Assembly (NCBI RefSeq): GCF_027943255.1
Contig: NC_072894.1
Span: 134,655,601 to 134,719,600, forward strand
Source of the DNA: Anastrepha obliqua
Lineage: Eukaryota > Arthropoda > Insecta > Diptera > Tephritidae
DNA length: 64,000 nt
Direction: 5' to 3'
The notes under the pieces are model-generated. The model worked only from the letters and a program-made list of their open reading frames with translations, was not told the origin of the DNA and did not search any database. This document shows positions 11,771 through 23,849 of the stretch, piece after piece. Position 1 is the first letter of the stretch. Each line of letters begins with the position of its first letter. Both the position numbers and the translations under genes were made by a program.

Positions 11771-11953
11771 AATATTAGGGTTAAACGGTAGACGCGTAAG
11801 TATGTATGTGACAAAGTATTGCATCTAATAAAAAAATGTATATTTTAATTTTTTTTATATAACTTTATTTTTATTTAGTTTTTAATTTTGTTTATAAAAT
11901 ATTTTTTTTTTTTATTTTTTTTTTTCATAAATTTTTTTTATAAAATATTTTTT

Positions 11954-12660
11954 GAAGTGAAACTTCTTAGTCGTCGATGGACGAGCGAGAATGAAGAGTA
12001 AGGTTTCAAGGCCATGCAACGTTTTGGGCATTTTCGTTCCGCGAGAGAGAAAAAAGATATAACGTAGAGGAAAAGGAGAGAGAGAGAGCTATTCGGAGAG
12101 CTATTTTTCGTAAGTTTTCCTTGTGGTTGCTAATTTCTAGTGAGAAATAACACTGCCTACTTTTTGGCGCTTGTTTGTTGGTGCAAACATGTAGGAATTA
12201 TATTTTTGGTGCCTACTTTTTGGCGTTATAATTCCTTGGTGCCTACTGTTTGGGGCGTTTTTTGGCCCCAAGTTTTTTGGCGTTTGTTTTCGTGCCTACT
12301 TTTTGGCGCTTATTTTCGTTTCCTGGCTAGTGCTTGTGCGTACTAGAAAGTGCTATCCATTCCGGTATCGGATTTATTGGTATTGCCTTGTGGTAATTTA
12401 TGCCGCTGCTGCGGTCCTGGAATCGTTGCGCTTGTGCGGGTGATAAACGCTCGGAGTAGTGTGCGTTGTTGCCACGGTTTGTGTCCGGCGTTTACCTACA
12501 CCGGTCGACCCTTTTCCGTTTTTTATAAATTTTGTCTATTTGTATTCTCTGCAAATGTTGTAAATTTATTTAGATATATATTCTCTCTCTCTTTCTCTCT
12601 CTCTCTCATTCTCTCTCGGATTTATCCCTCTTTCCTTGTCTGCCTTGAAAGTTTCACTTC
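11954..12660 (+). repeat. Unclassified ~700 bp repeat with GAAGTGAAACTT ends, copy 2 (uninterrupted)
   Basis: The segment starts GAAGTGAAACTTCTTAGTCG and ends TTGAAAGTTTCACTTC, so its ends form a short inverted pair. Inside are, in order, the CGATGGACGAGCGAGAATG block, an AG-rich stretch, four to five loose repeats of TTGGTGCCTACTTTTTGGCG (about 12150-12310), a middle with CCGGCGTTTACCTACACCGG, and a long CT tract (12580-12630). The same modules in the same order occur inverted at 3780-4921. Translated frames across the minisatellite look like hydrophobic proteins but are composition artefacts. Confidence 0.7.
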
Positions 12661-14586
12661 TGTTATGTATACTACACTAACTACACAAACTTTTTTTAAT
12701 AAATGTTTTTTCATATATTTTTTTTAAATTTTTTTTTTATAAATTTTTTTTTAATAAAACACCTTTTCAAAACCAATAATACAACATTAACATATGAAGA
12801 TATTTCTATAACATTTCTTATAACATATTACAAAATAAATGGGTCGTTTACATAAAGCGTGAGTAGTAGCTCGATCCCACAGTTGGAGGTTGAATGTAAA
12901 TGCAAATGTTTGAGATCGACTTAGATGATTTTTATGCGTAAAAAATGATAAGCAAAAACTCGCCTTTAATGCACAAGTCCCATTAATTTGTGAAGCTCAC
13001 GTTTTATGCATAAAATCCAATATTTCCACCAAATTTTTATAAAATATATATGTATATGTAAGTGGCGTAGAAAGCATTAAAAACTATAAATGCAGGTTGG
13101 TAAAAATAAAATTGAACACTTCAACATTTCTTTTATTTTCATTTTAATTTCTGACCTAAATCTTACTTTTAATGTATGTATCTATAAAACCTAATATTTC
13201 AACTAAGTATTTTGTAAAATAGATATGCAAGCGAAATAGAAAGCCTTAAAAACTATAAATGCAAGTTGATAAAAATAAAATTGAACACTTCAAAGACTTA
13301 TATACTTTCGAAATAGAATAAATGAAAAGGTTGTGACATAAAAGTCATCACCTAAAAGTAGACTTCGCACACAGGCGCTAAATAGCGTAGACAGACGGCG
13401 GCATTAATCGTGATAACCGGCGCAGTGTATTCTGATTAAAATTGTAGTATGACAGACGGTTGATAGTGAACAGCTGATTTGCTTATTGGATAGTGTTGTG
13501 AGTAAAAGATGGACCGCAGCAACAAATACACGAGCATTAGCTGCTCTGATACTAAGAAATAATTATTTATTTCAGAAAAATCTTTAGTTGCAGTTTCTCA
13601 AACTGCTCCGAAATATCAAAACAATCAATGTCATTTCAAATGTGTTAGTGCAAACTTGCATTGTATATAGTCTTTCTTGTTCTTCTCTTTAAACGTTTCA
13701 TTATTTTTCATTCACAATAGACATTAACTGTAATTTTTCGGCAATGTTGCCATCGAAAATTCTTTAATCCGCTTAAATTAAAAGAATTAAGTTTAGTTGT
13801 CAATAAATTTAGTTGTCAGATAATTCCGAATTAAGTCGTTAATTCCAATGAACGCCATCGTCTGCCTAGGCTATAATTCTCCAATTCCAAAGCCAAATTT
13901 AGTTGATTTATGTGCATATGTGCCAAAAAGTTAACAAATAAGTTATATATATCTTTTTTTAATTAAATTTTTTAAGAAAACTTTTTTATGAAATAGCTTC
14001 TATTGTGTATAAATTTTACTTACACGCAAATACTATTTTTTTTTGAATTAAAATAGAAAAATCACCAAATTAAATAATTGCATTACTCTATACTACATTG
14101 AATATGCTTTCAAACAAATTAGGGCAGCACTTTTTTTTATTGGAATTTAACAGGTAAAATTTAGTGATGTTTTCTATTGAAGAATAGAAGTCATCGGCAA
14201 CGTCTTTGTGGCTCTAGCATCACTTTGGATTAAAGAGTAATTTAAACTCTCGTGACTTCTGCTTGGCACTAGGAACTGAAGAGTTAAGCACCGCTGAAAA
14301 ATGTTAGAATTTGACACCTAAAGCTTTGTGCGAATTAGCCTACATTTAGGATGTGTGTTTCTTGGTTGTAACGAACGTGCGCTGTAGGAACGATGGACGA
14401 TAGTGCGCGGCAGACGAGTAGTTAAATACCTCGAACAATACTAGTGCTTTATATGAGCACACAGGTAAACTAATTGAATGCTTTTAATTGCCTAGTTTTC
14501 ATCCAAAATGCCGAAAGACTAGTCTTGAAAATAAAATATATGCAAAAAGGGTATTTAGTCATTCGAAGGATTTGAGCATTCATCAT
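12661..14586. other. Gene-free AT-rich intron/spacer with a ~168-bp direct repeat
   Basis: This lies between the two alternative AGXT2 terminal exons. Two related blocks of about 115 bp, at about 13013-13128 and 13182-13295, share AAAAACTATAAATGCA, then GTTGATAAAAATAAAATTG and GAACACTTCAA. Otherwise I see no genes or recognisable mobile elements. Confidence 0.5.
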
Positions 14587-16480
14587 CTATTGATTCCTAT
14601 TCAAAACTTCGCTCATGGCGCTCGCTAAAGTATCCACAGCAAATTTAACATCCGATTTCGTAATACACATTGGCGGTTTAATACGGAGTACCTGAAAAAG
14701 ATAAAGGGAAAGAGAAAGTTGTGATGGGATAGAAAATAGGGGTGTGGTTAGCATGAACGAATATGTACATAGGTATGTTGGTTAAACTGAAGCTTTTTAT
14801 ATTTAAAGTGCGTTTAAATTAAAAAAGAGTTTCATCAAAAATCTTACAAAAGTCGAATTTTTCCTTAAGTGCTACCTCTAAATTCCTATGTAGTTGAGTC
14901 GGCTAAAAATTCTATATAATCTCAAATGCTTCTACTCACATTGCCATTTAGGCCGCCACGTCCGAAGAGCACACCCATATCCTTACAGGTCTCCCAGATT
15001 TCCGATACATGCGGCGCGCTGAGCGGCGTCTTCGTAGCGCGTTCTGACACTAATTCAATGCCAATCATCAACCCTTTACCACGCACATCACCAATCATTT
15101 CAAAGCGATCACGCAAACCCGCCAAGCTCTGCAAGAAGTAAGTGCCCACTTCCAATGAGTTCTTCTGCAGTTGCTCCTCTTCAATGACGTCCAACACAGA
15201 GATACCTACAGCGCTGGCCATTGGATTGCCGCCGTAGGTATTGAAATGCAGTGCTTGACCCAAGGCCGCAGCAATCTTAGGCGTAGTCACCACGGCAGCT
15301 AGCGGAAAGCCGTTGCCAATGCCTGTGTGTTTGAAATTAAAACATTTCATTTAATTATAGCAAAAAAATTAAGCTACGCAATTTCACTAAACTCACCCTT
15401 CGCCATTGTAACTATGTCCGGTATGAAGTCGTGACCCTCAAATCCCCAGAAGTGTTCACCGGTGCGTCCGAAACCGGTTTGCACCTCATCGGCAATAAAC
15501 AAGCCGCCGTTGGCCCGCACCAATTCTGCCGCCTTCTTGATATAACCTTTGGGATATTGCACAGTACCGCCAACACCCTGTATGGACTCGGCAAACATGG
15601 CTGCCACACGTCCGCGTGGCAATGAATACTTGAAGACCTCCTCCAGTTGTTCATAATAACGAGCGCCGGCCAAACAGCCAGTCTCCTGTGAGCATTCGCA
15701 CTTACGATCAGTTTGTATTGGTGAATCGCGACATGCTGCACCGCCCCAAATGCCCATATATGGATCGGGGTTCATCACGTGCTGTATACCATTGCTGACG
15801 CCAGGTAGCGGAAAACGCCATGTTGAAAGCGCTGTCAATCCCATCGTGTAGGGTGACATGCCATGATAAGCATTGCGGAATGTAATAATGTCCTGGTTGC
15901 CTGTGTGCATGCGTGCGATGAGCATTGCAAGATCATTCGCTTCCGAGCCCGAGTTTACAAAGCACACGGTCTTGAGATCGCCAGGAAACTTGGCCGTCAA
16001 ACGTTCGGCATATTCGTGTAATTTCGGGTGCATGTAAATATTTGTCGTGTGCCAGAGTGTGTTGATCTGTTGCTCCAAAGCGAGATTGACTTTGCTATTT
16101 GAGTTGAATGAGCAGAAAAGTAGAAAGAGCAAAAATTAAGAACCCTGCAGCTACTTACGGATGACAATGTCCCACGGAAACCGTAACAATACCGCCAAAC
16201 ATATCCAGGTAACGACGACCCTCATGATCGAACAACCACTGCATGTGCCCGCTGTGTATCAGCAGTGGCTTCTTGAAATGTGGCACTATGTTGGGTGTGA
16301 TATGCTTTTGACGTATCTCCAATACTTTCTCGTAACTTAGTCCTGTATATTGGGGTGGTTGATAGTCACAGTCGGGCATTTCGCTTTGTATCTCTGGCAA
16401 GACAGCTGGTGAGGCTTTGGAATGGAGTGTTGAGGCGGACCGTTTTTGGAAGCCATGACGCACCAAACGTGCTGTTTGGA
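14587..16480 (-). CDS. AGXT2: Alanine-glyoxylate aminotransferase 2 type class-III aminotransferase, core exons
   Basis: This is a mitochondrial PLP enzyme of the AGXT2 group, which transfers amino groups from alanine (and methylarginines or beta-aminoisobutyrate in mammals) to glyoxylate. Minus-strand exons are 16480-16159, 16094-15397, 15322-14940 and 14691-14587; all have GT/AG borders and matching phases. Visible features are a basic, Ser-rich presequence ([16 protein letters not shown]), [37 protein letters not shown], the cofactor-binding [15 protein letters not shown] motif, and the Schiff-base Lys in [14 protein letters not shown], which spans the 15397/15322 junction. After that come [33 protein letters not shown], and a normal C-terminus. 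With the proposed first exon (30402-30423) it gives 509 residues, close to the 514 of human AGXT2. A second terminal exon lies at 10552-10677. Nothing is broken. Confidence 0.93.
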
Positions 16481-16969
16481 CTGTGAAATGGAAAACGAAA
16501 AAACGTTTTAGGAAATTAGTGTTATTGAGCAGTGTTTTCTCGGCGTTGTAAACTATAGTAGACTATAGAAATTGCAGAAAAAGCTTAAATATGTAACTGG
16601 AGCTGATAGCTCAATTTTAGTTCGTTATTAGTTATTGTGGCTACACCTAAGTCAGGATAAAATGATTTTTGTAATACATGCGAAAGAAATTATATGTTCA
16701 CTCGAGCCAATAATGGATTTCAATACGTGATATAAAAGTGTTTCAGCTTAAAAGAAAATCCTACTTTCACTGGTTCAGGAAGTGATTGAAATTTGTTAAA
16801 AGATTTTTCAGCGTAAGGGAATGGTTACTCGCAGTAAGGCGTTGCATAGCGATCTTTTAGAACTCTTTCCCAATGAGTTATACGGTGCATTTTTTCAATT
16901 CTCTCTTTCTCTATAGGAAGAAACTATAAAATTGTTACAATTAATTAGACAAGTGATTCCGACCAACGC

Positions 16970-18020
16970 CGTATTTCCGCATTTTTAAAAAAAGAATTTA
17001 ATAAAAAATTGAAATTTTGTACACATTTTTTTTCTTTTAATTGTGTTACAAAAAACTTTTATTTTTAGAAAAAATTTTAACAAAAAAATCAAATATTTTT
17101 CTAAAAATGCTGTTTTTACAGCATATTACATCCAAAAAAAAAACATAAAAATGTTAAGAAAAAAAATTTAATTATTCTCAACTTTATTTACTTTAAAAAA
17201 ATTATTTTTTCAGTTCACTTACTATACTCAAACCTAAAAATAAACCAATTTTGAGAAAAAAAATTTTAAATTATTACAAAAAAATTAAATTATTTACAAT
17301 TTTTTTTTTAATTTTTTTCAAGATTTCAGAAAAAAAAGTTTTAACAAAAAATCTAAAATAATTATATTACAATTTTAATAATAATAACAATAAATTTTTT
17401 ACAATTTTTTTTTTTAACTTTGTCCAAAAAAGTTAATTAATTAACAAAAATATATTAAAATTTTTTTTTTTAATTTTTTTGAAGTTTTCAGAAAAAAATT
17501 TTTAACCAAAAATTTTAAATTATTACAAAAAACAATCTAAATATTTAGATATTAATTTTTTCTAGTTTTCAGAAAAAAAAAGTTTTAACAAAAAATGTAA
17601 AATTATTACAAAAAAAAAACAAACTAAAGTTTTTACCAATTTTTTTTTAATCTTTTCCAAAAAAGTTAATTATTTAACAAAAATTTTAAATTTTTTTCAA
17701 GTTTTCAGAAAAAAAGTTTCAAACAAAAATCTAAAATTATTACAAAAAACAAATTAAATTTTTTACAATTCTTTTTTTAATTTGTTCCAAAAAATTTAAA
17801 TTCTTCTTAAATATTTCAGAATTTAAACTTTCTACAAAAAAGTTTTTAAAAACAAATCAAATTTTTTACAAAAAATTGTTTTTTAAGTATATTTCATCCT
17901 AAAAAATTAATGACATTAATTATAAAAAAATATTAATATTATAATATATAAAAAAAAAAAAAAATGTATTTATTGTTTTTTTTGTTTTTTTTTTTTACTT
18001 ACTATACTCAAACTGAAAAA
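16970..18020. repeat. Degenerate A/T-rich tandem repeat block
   Basis: About 1 kb is built from loose repeats of roughly 100-130 bp, each with a TTTTCAGAAAAAAA-like core, TTAACAAAAAATCTAAA, ATTATTACAAAAAA and a TTTTTACAATTTTTTTTT tract. A related block, ACTTACTATACTCAAAC followed by AAAAATAAA, appears near both edges (17218 and 17998). It lies in the long first intron of the aminotransferase gene. No coding potential. Confidence 0.6.
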
Positions 18021-20044
18021 TAAATCAATTTTTAGACAAACTTATAACGTTGTCCAAACTCATCAAAAGTCAACTGATTTGACTTCTGTTGTTTTTTTTT
18101 TTTGTTTTTTGTTTGGTTGCCACATCTGATCAACATTCCTAAAAAATTGTTATCGCCATTGCTTGAAATTTTTAAAAGTTACGCCGTCTTGAGTCTGGAT
18201 CAACCGCTTCCTTTTGCTCTCCCCTCTTTTCGCTTACTTCTTTATACAAGCTCAAATTGCAAACCTCCTTGGAGAACTTTCTTTTGTGGCTTGTGGCTCG
18301 CATAGATTAGTTCGTACCAGTTTTCATGCCGGATATTACTTTCTTTTTTTGTGTTGCACAGTGTAATTTGAATCTTGTTCTACACTGATCAAACTATATG
18401 CGCCGCACATTTAATATCAACTATTCAAATATGTATACAAGTGTGTATTGCCTCCAATTACAACTGATTAATGAGAATTGACTACCGCAGTCACGTGGTT
18501 TTCGCCTTTGTTTGTAAACATTTTATATAAAATAATTATTGCCTAGATTAGCTATTTTTTTTTTTTTTGCATCTCCGCCCACCAGCAGCATTAATCTACA
18601 TAAATTCACTTTGCATATACATACATACATACGTACTTAGACTTATACATATACATGCATGTAAGAGTTTTCAAAAACCGCTACAAATTAAGCCTCTTAC
18701 TATATATTACTTATAGTCGCCATGAAGGCAATGCACGATCACGATCATGGGCATTCGAGTGCAATAATCTACTTGCATACATAAGCAAATTGAATGCAAA
18801 TGCGGGTAAGTTGAAAGGTTGGGTGCGAATGCACTCAATTGACGTATTTGAATAGTATTCAAATCAAGTTTCAAGCAGGTAAAGAAGTGCCTATGCTCGG
18901 GCGAAATTGAACTTTATATGCACGGCGCAGGCTTTCAGTGAAATGACATAACCAATGGACAATAAAATGGGTGTGCGATATTTTGACTAGTTTTAGTTAT
19001 TTTACTTTGGTTCATTTAGTGTATACTAGTTTTTATAAAAGTTTAACTCATTATACAAGCAAATACTATAGGCTTTAGTGAAAAAGGATAGCAGCAGTAT
19101 TTTTGGTTGAACAGTCCTTTTGCGATCTGGAAAGAATTTTTTCATATAGAGAAATGACTCTAGTAAAGGTAAGAAGGATGGAAGCTAGGGGGATAAACTC
19201 TCTTTTTAAAAGTTTTATTACATTTTACCTCCAACATAAAGCAAAGATGCCTGTATATTTACATAATACAAAATTTTGATGTAGGAGTATTCGGCTAGTA
19301 AATAGTTTGAGAAAAAGTAAGGCTTATCACAGACTGCTAACACATTTCTGGTACAACTTTATTAATATGCAATAATAACGGGTGGTTTTTTAGCTATTAT
19401 CTTTTTAAACAGTTGGTTTAAACAGCTGACGCACGTTTCGTGTTTTGTTTCGTGTTATAAAAATGCGTGTTCTGTTAAGAAAGTTTAAGATCCACTTTTT
19501 TATCGAAAAATTGTGTTCAGCGACGAAGCTCATTTTTGGATCAATGGGTACGTAAATAAGCAGAATTGTCGATTTTGGAGTGAAGATCAGCCAGAAGAAT
19601 TGCAAGAGCTACCAATGTATCCAGAAAAGGTCGCAGTTTGGTGCGGTTTATGGACTGGAGGTATCATTGAACCGTACTTCTTCAAAGATGCTGCGAATCG
19701 TAACGTAACTGTGAATGGTGAGCGCTACTGTGAAATGATATCCAACTTTTTTTGCCCAAAATGCAAGAGCTTGACTTGCATGAAATGTGGTTTCAGCAAG
19801 ACGGTGCCACATGCCCCACAGAACGCGTAACAATGGACTTGTCAAATGGACGTTCGGGACCTGTCAATTGGCCACAAAGATCGTGCGATATAACGCCTTT
19901 AGATTATTTTTTGTGGGGCTATGTTAAAGCTCATGTCTATTCAGACAAGCCTGCTTCAATTAACGCATTGGAAGACAACATTAAAGCATTTATATGTGAG
20001 ATTCCGGCCGAAACATTGGAAAGAGTATGCCAAAATTGGACTAA

Positions 20045-21241
20045 GGGGGCGTCCATAAATTACGTGAGGTGTTTTTTTTTAATTTTTTGTACCTTCCTCC
20101 CTCCTGATGAGATGTCGTGAGATTTTGCTCAACCCCCTCCCCCATCCCCCAATCTCACGTGAGATTTTTCAAAATGTGGGTTTCTTATGTAAACGCGTGG
20201 GATTGTTATTGTAAAAAGAAAAAAAAAAATGCGCGGTTTCCAGAGAGGCTATTGGGACCAACATGTCCATATGATTTTCAGAAAAATCATCTGCTCCTTC
20301 AACTTCGTTCTGATCTAGCCATTCTAAGCCGTTGACGCTTGCGCACAGTAACTCATTAGCTCGTCTTGTGACAATCCGTGAGGGTCGCACATTGCGGAAC
20401 ATACGCGCTTGCTTAGCTGGTGCAATGTGAGCTGCTCGCCTGTGCTCTGCAGCTCTTGTAATAGATGCGAAGTAAATACCGCATGTACTGCAGCATCTTT
20501 TCTCTAAATCATCACGTATACTTGGGCAATAGAGATCATAAGGCGTGCTGATGAAGGCATTCAGCGGTTGAATCGGTGGGCGTATTAGAAATGGAGCAAA
20601 TGACTTTCCGCCATGTTCTTTAAAGTCCGGAATTGTCAAACGTCCATCAACCTGAGTGATAGGGTATGGAGGTGGCAGAAAACGGTCGTGAAGAATCATA
20701 TGCAGATCACTCCGGCGTGGGCTGTAGGTCATCGCATTTCACGACCTAAAAAAAAATGAAAAACAATTTCCCTTTGTAACTCTTAATAAAAATTGCTACT
20801 ACTATTCAAAACTTCTTTCATTACTATTCATGCGCGAGAATTTTTATAAAAAACACACAGTATTTTTCGGCTTAATTTAATTAATTAATCTAGATTTTTT
20901 TAAAGACGACCAGCGGAACGGGCGGGTTTTCGCTAGTTTGGTATAAAACAAATATGGTGGTTTGACAGTAGTAATGTATAACGTCGAAGTATGAATGAAA
21001 TTATTTTCTTTCGAACGAATTAGTGAATGATCTTAATCATACTACGATTACGCTTAAGATTAAATCTTAAGCATGTACAATCTGGATAATGGACCAAAAT
21101 AGTATAATTTTTTTTTCTTTTAATCAGAAAAAAATTGCGTGATATTTGCCGAGACCCCCCCTCTCTCCTCCGTAAGATTAGATGAGATTTGACTCGACCC
21201 CCTCCCCCCTTAAACATCTCACGTAATTTATGGCCGCCCCC
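20045..21241. mobile_element. PIF/Harbinger-like DNA transposon with TAA target duplication
   Basis: The element is 1197 bp. Its ends are GGGGGCGTCCATAAATTACG at 20045 and the inverse of GGGGGCGGCCATAAATTACG ending at 21241, each followed by TGAG. Exact TAA copies lie on both sides (20042-20044 and 21242-21244), and removing the element plus one TAA restores the mariner codons ACT AAG CGG. A 3-bp TWA duplication is the hallmark of PIF/Harbinger elements. Subterminal C-rich tracts (CAACCCCCTCCCCC near 20130 and its counterpart near 21150-21210) extend the symmetry. No DDE transposase is present; the only long frame is the C2H2 protein on the minus strand. Confidence 0.8.
20169..20732 (-). CDS. 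Hypothetical C2H2 zinc-finger-like ORF inside the PIF-like element
   Basis: This is an open minus-strand frame of 187 codons from ATG at 20732. It begins MTYSPRRSDLHMILHDRFLP and continues with DFKEHGGKSFAPFLIRPP. It contains one zinc-finger-like motif, Cys-X2-Cys-X12-His-X4-His (CSTCGIYFASITRAAEHRRAAH, read as positions about 81-102), then an acidic tail with ENHMDMLVPIASLE. The whole frame lies within the terminal repeats of the PIF/Harbinger-like element, so it is either an accessory protein of that family or a captured host fragment. I do not recognise an ortholog. It is uninterrupted, but its natural end may be lost, since the last residues (from about FFFSFYNNN) look like low-complexity read-through. 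Confidence 0.45.
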   Translation of the reverse strand: MTYSPRRSDLHMILHDRFLPPPYPITQVDGRLTIPDFKEHGGKSFAPFLIRPPIQPLNAFISTPYDLYCPSIRDDLEKRCCSTCGIYFASITRAAEHRRAAHIAPAKQARMFRNVRPSRIVTRRANELLCASVNGLEWLDQNEVEGADDFSENHMDMLVPIASLETAHFFFSFYNNNPTRLHKKPTF

Positions 21242-21413
21242 TAAGCGGATGGACCATTTGAAGAGCAGTCGCGGTCAACATTTGCATGAAATAATCTTCA
21301 AACATTAAATTATATGGACTGTACTATGGATTTAAATAAAAATTTCACGCATTTTTCTGAATTTTACGTGCGTTTTTTTTTTTTTAATTTCCTATAGCTC
21401 TTAAAAATCACCC

Positions 21414-23849
21414 AATACATTTTCAAATTCAGTTTTAATTAAGTTTTCTAACTTGCATTTGCTGGTTGCACTCAACTGATGCATTAAAAAAGCAACAAGA
21501 ACAAGCACATTGCAAATATTTTAGCTGATAAGGCAGGCTATTACAAATCAAGTTCAAGTTGTAATTCTAATCGCGGTATTTAGCGACTTTTTGTCTCATA
21601 AACGAGATTGTTCACTAACACAAATATATTCGAGCAGAAGGTTCCCAGTAAAGATAAAATAATGGAGCTCCTCCTTCTCGCATCTCACTACTCCAATGCA
21701 AATATTCAAATCACAAATGTCTATCATTATGATCCCAAATGAATCTAAATAGAATTACAGCACAAACAATGCTCCAGATAAAGTGTTAATTTAATAGTAG
21801 GAAGCTTTCCATACGATATTTAATCATTTATCTAATCAGCAGTGAGTTTCATAAATATTTGCTTAACAAGCCGCCACCAACGAAGCTGATAGGAAATCGA
21901 ATACGTTTATTAAGGCTGTGAGAGGCGCTACACATGTACGGTTTCATATTAAGTTCGTTTTAATCGTATTCCAGTATTAATTATTATTAATTCTTTTTTA
22001 TTTATAATATTTCCCACAATAACATAAATTTATTACATAAATCCACAAAACGCATAAACGGGCAAATTTCATGAACAGCTGATTGATTTTGAGTTTACAA
22101 CCAAAAGTGCATAAAGGAAAACATTCGACAAATGGACGTTGAGTGCTTTACTCGACACATAAGTCGGACAAATATTCTTGAATATTTAATTTGTTTGCTT
22201 TAATTAAACTTTTAAATTGTCTATCTTTCTTGTTTGCTAATATACACAAATATAATTGCCCCAACAACTATTAGATCGTACCTCATATACACCCCGTTAC
22301 AAAGTTATAAACACACCACTACTTTTTTACAATTTTATGTACAAAATGTAGCGAAATTTTTCAAAATTTCACCAAAACTTTTAACTGTCAAAGCAGAATT
22401 GTCAAAATTTTTCTGGGTATGCAGTTTTATAGCTCATTGAATTTTAGTATAAGAAAATACAAATTTCAGGGACTACAAAATACCGGTGATTTTTGATCAT
22501 TTTATCCGCTGGAGTGTCAAGCCTTTTGTTCCATACAAAAAACCTCTTCTTTTCGCCAAGCGCTAGCAAGTGGCGAATGGATGAAGCAACTGGCATAAAT
22601 GTACAGTTATTGCTTTCAATGCGAGTTTTTCGTAAAGTGAGCCTAGCAGAGAGATGGCGAATGGAATAGGCTGACGTAAATGCTCAAATTTTTTGTTATG
22701 GAAGAAAAAGCACAGTCAACAAAAAAAGAAAATTTACACAAATCTGTTTATCAAACGAATCTATTAATGAGTGAAAATTTTATTTTGAACAAAAAAATCT
22801 TCAATGCAATTAGAAATTACAAGGTAATAAAAAGAATTTGGAAATTAAAATTTGTTTTTTTGTAATACTACAAATATTATATTTTTTCAAAAACAGTAAG
22901 ATGAAAAAGAAACTTAACAAAGCATGTATTTGTATATCAGTTATCTTCAAAAAAGTTAATATAGAAATTAAAAAAAAAAAAAAGTTATTGCAATTTTTAT
23001 TTATTTTAATATTTATAAAGTAATTATTAAGCCAAGTAAAAAGTTCTGAGTATTTTTCGCTTTACTTTGACTCCCCCATTCACCTTGATACTGAAGAATT
23101 CAACGATTTTAATATATTTTATCTTTACCGATGCGAGATACATTTCTATGTACACTTCATGAGAAATTACTCACTGGAGGCATCTAATGGCAAACGGTAA
23201 AATTTTGTTATCAAAATTAGAAAAATAAAGGCGTTGCTAAAAATTATAGCTAAGGTTTCGAAGAAGCACCACATCCCCTTCTTGGGACTAAATTTTTTTT
23301 TATTCCTTGATAAATTATGCATAGACATAAAAGACATTCTCAATTGAAAATAAAAGAAAGTAGGTATTTAAGAAAATTTTTAATACATTTAATTATTATT
23401 ACTATTTTAAATATTTAAGAAAAACTAACTAATATTTAAGAAAAACGTCATAATGCATATTATATCACTCTTAGTCAATACGTAGGGCGGTCATAAATGT
23501 TCTCCAACGATTCATGTCAGCCGCTATGTACTTGATTTCGTCTAGTTGGTGGTGGAAGGACTCTTGTGGAAGAATTTTAATTTATTGTTTTATTATTTTA
23601 TTTAATATATTTAATTTGTTCTTTTAATTAATTTTTTTTTGCGTTTTTCTTTCCAAATTGATTAATTTTAATTCATTTTATTTTACTTTATTTTTTTTTT
23701 ATTACATCCCAAGAAAGGAGTGATTTACATTAATTGGCGACAGCTTTGCTGCAAGCCAATAGTTTATAACAAGTGCAGAGATTACAATTAAATAAATGTT
23801 TATAAATATTATATAAAATAGTTAACAATTTTACAAACAAGAAAAACGT
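21414..23849. other. Gene-free AT-rich intron sequence
   Basis: I see no gene here. A short minus-strand stretch near 23470-23570 reads ESFHHQLDEIKYIAADMNRW followed by RTF. This resembles the very end of a LINE-type ORF but is too short to classify. A block at about 23215-23330 is repeated at 26275-26400. The rest is simple AT-rich sequence. Confidence 0.4.

Larger units (their letters stand above)
19380..21413 (+). mobile_element. 5'-deleted mariner interrupted by a PIF/Harbinger-like element
   Basis: Inverted ends GGGTGGTTTTTTAGCTAT (19380) and, on the other strand, GGGTGATTTTTAAGAGCTAT (ending 21413) bound the element. The transposase N-terminus is deleted. From about 19512 it reads VFSDEAHFWINGYVNKQN (first Asp), VAVWCGLWTGGIIEPYFF and NVTVNGERY, then after a frameshift MWFQQDGATCPTERVTMDL (second Asp), CDITPLDYFLWGYVKAHVYSD (third Asp) and LERVCQNWTK. 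The frame is cut at 20044 by the nested element and resumes at 21245 with RMDHLKSSRGQHLHEIIFKH and a stop near 21308. Joining across the insertion restores a continuous reading frame, which proves the order of events. Confidence 0.88.

Noticed and set aside
15412..15741. Second minus-strand frame in the AGXT2 exon
   Set aside because: Frame-shifted shadow of the aminotransferase coding sequence.
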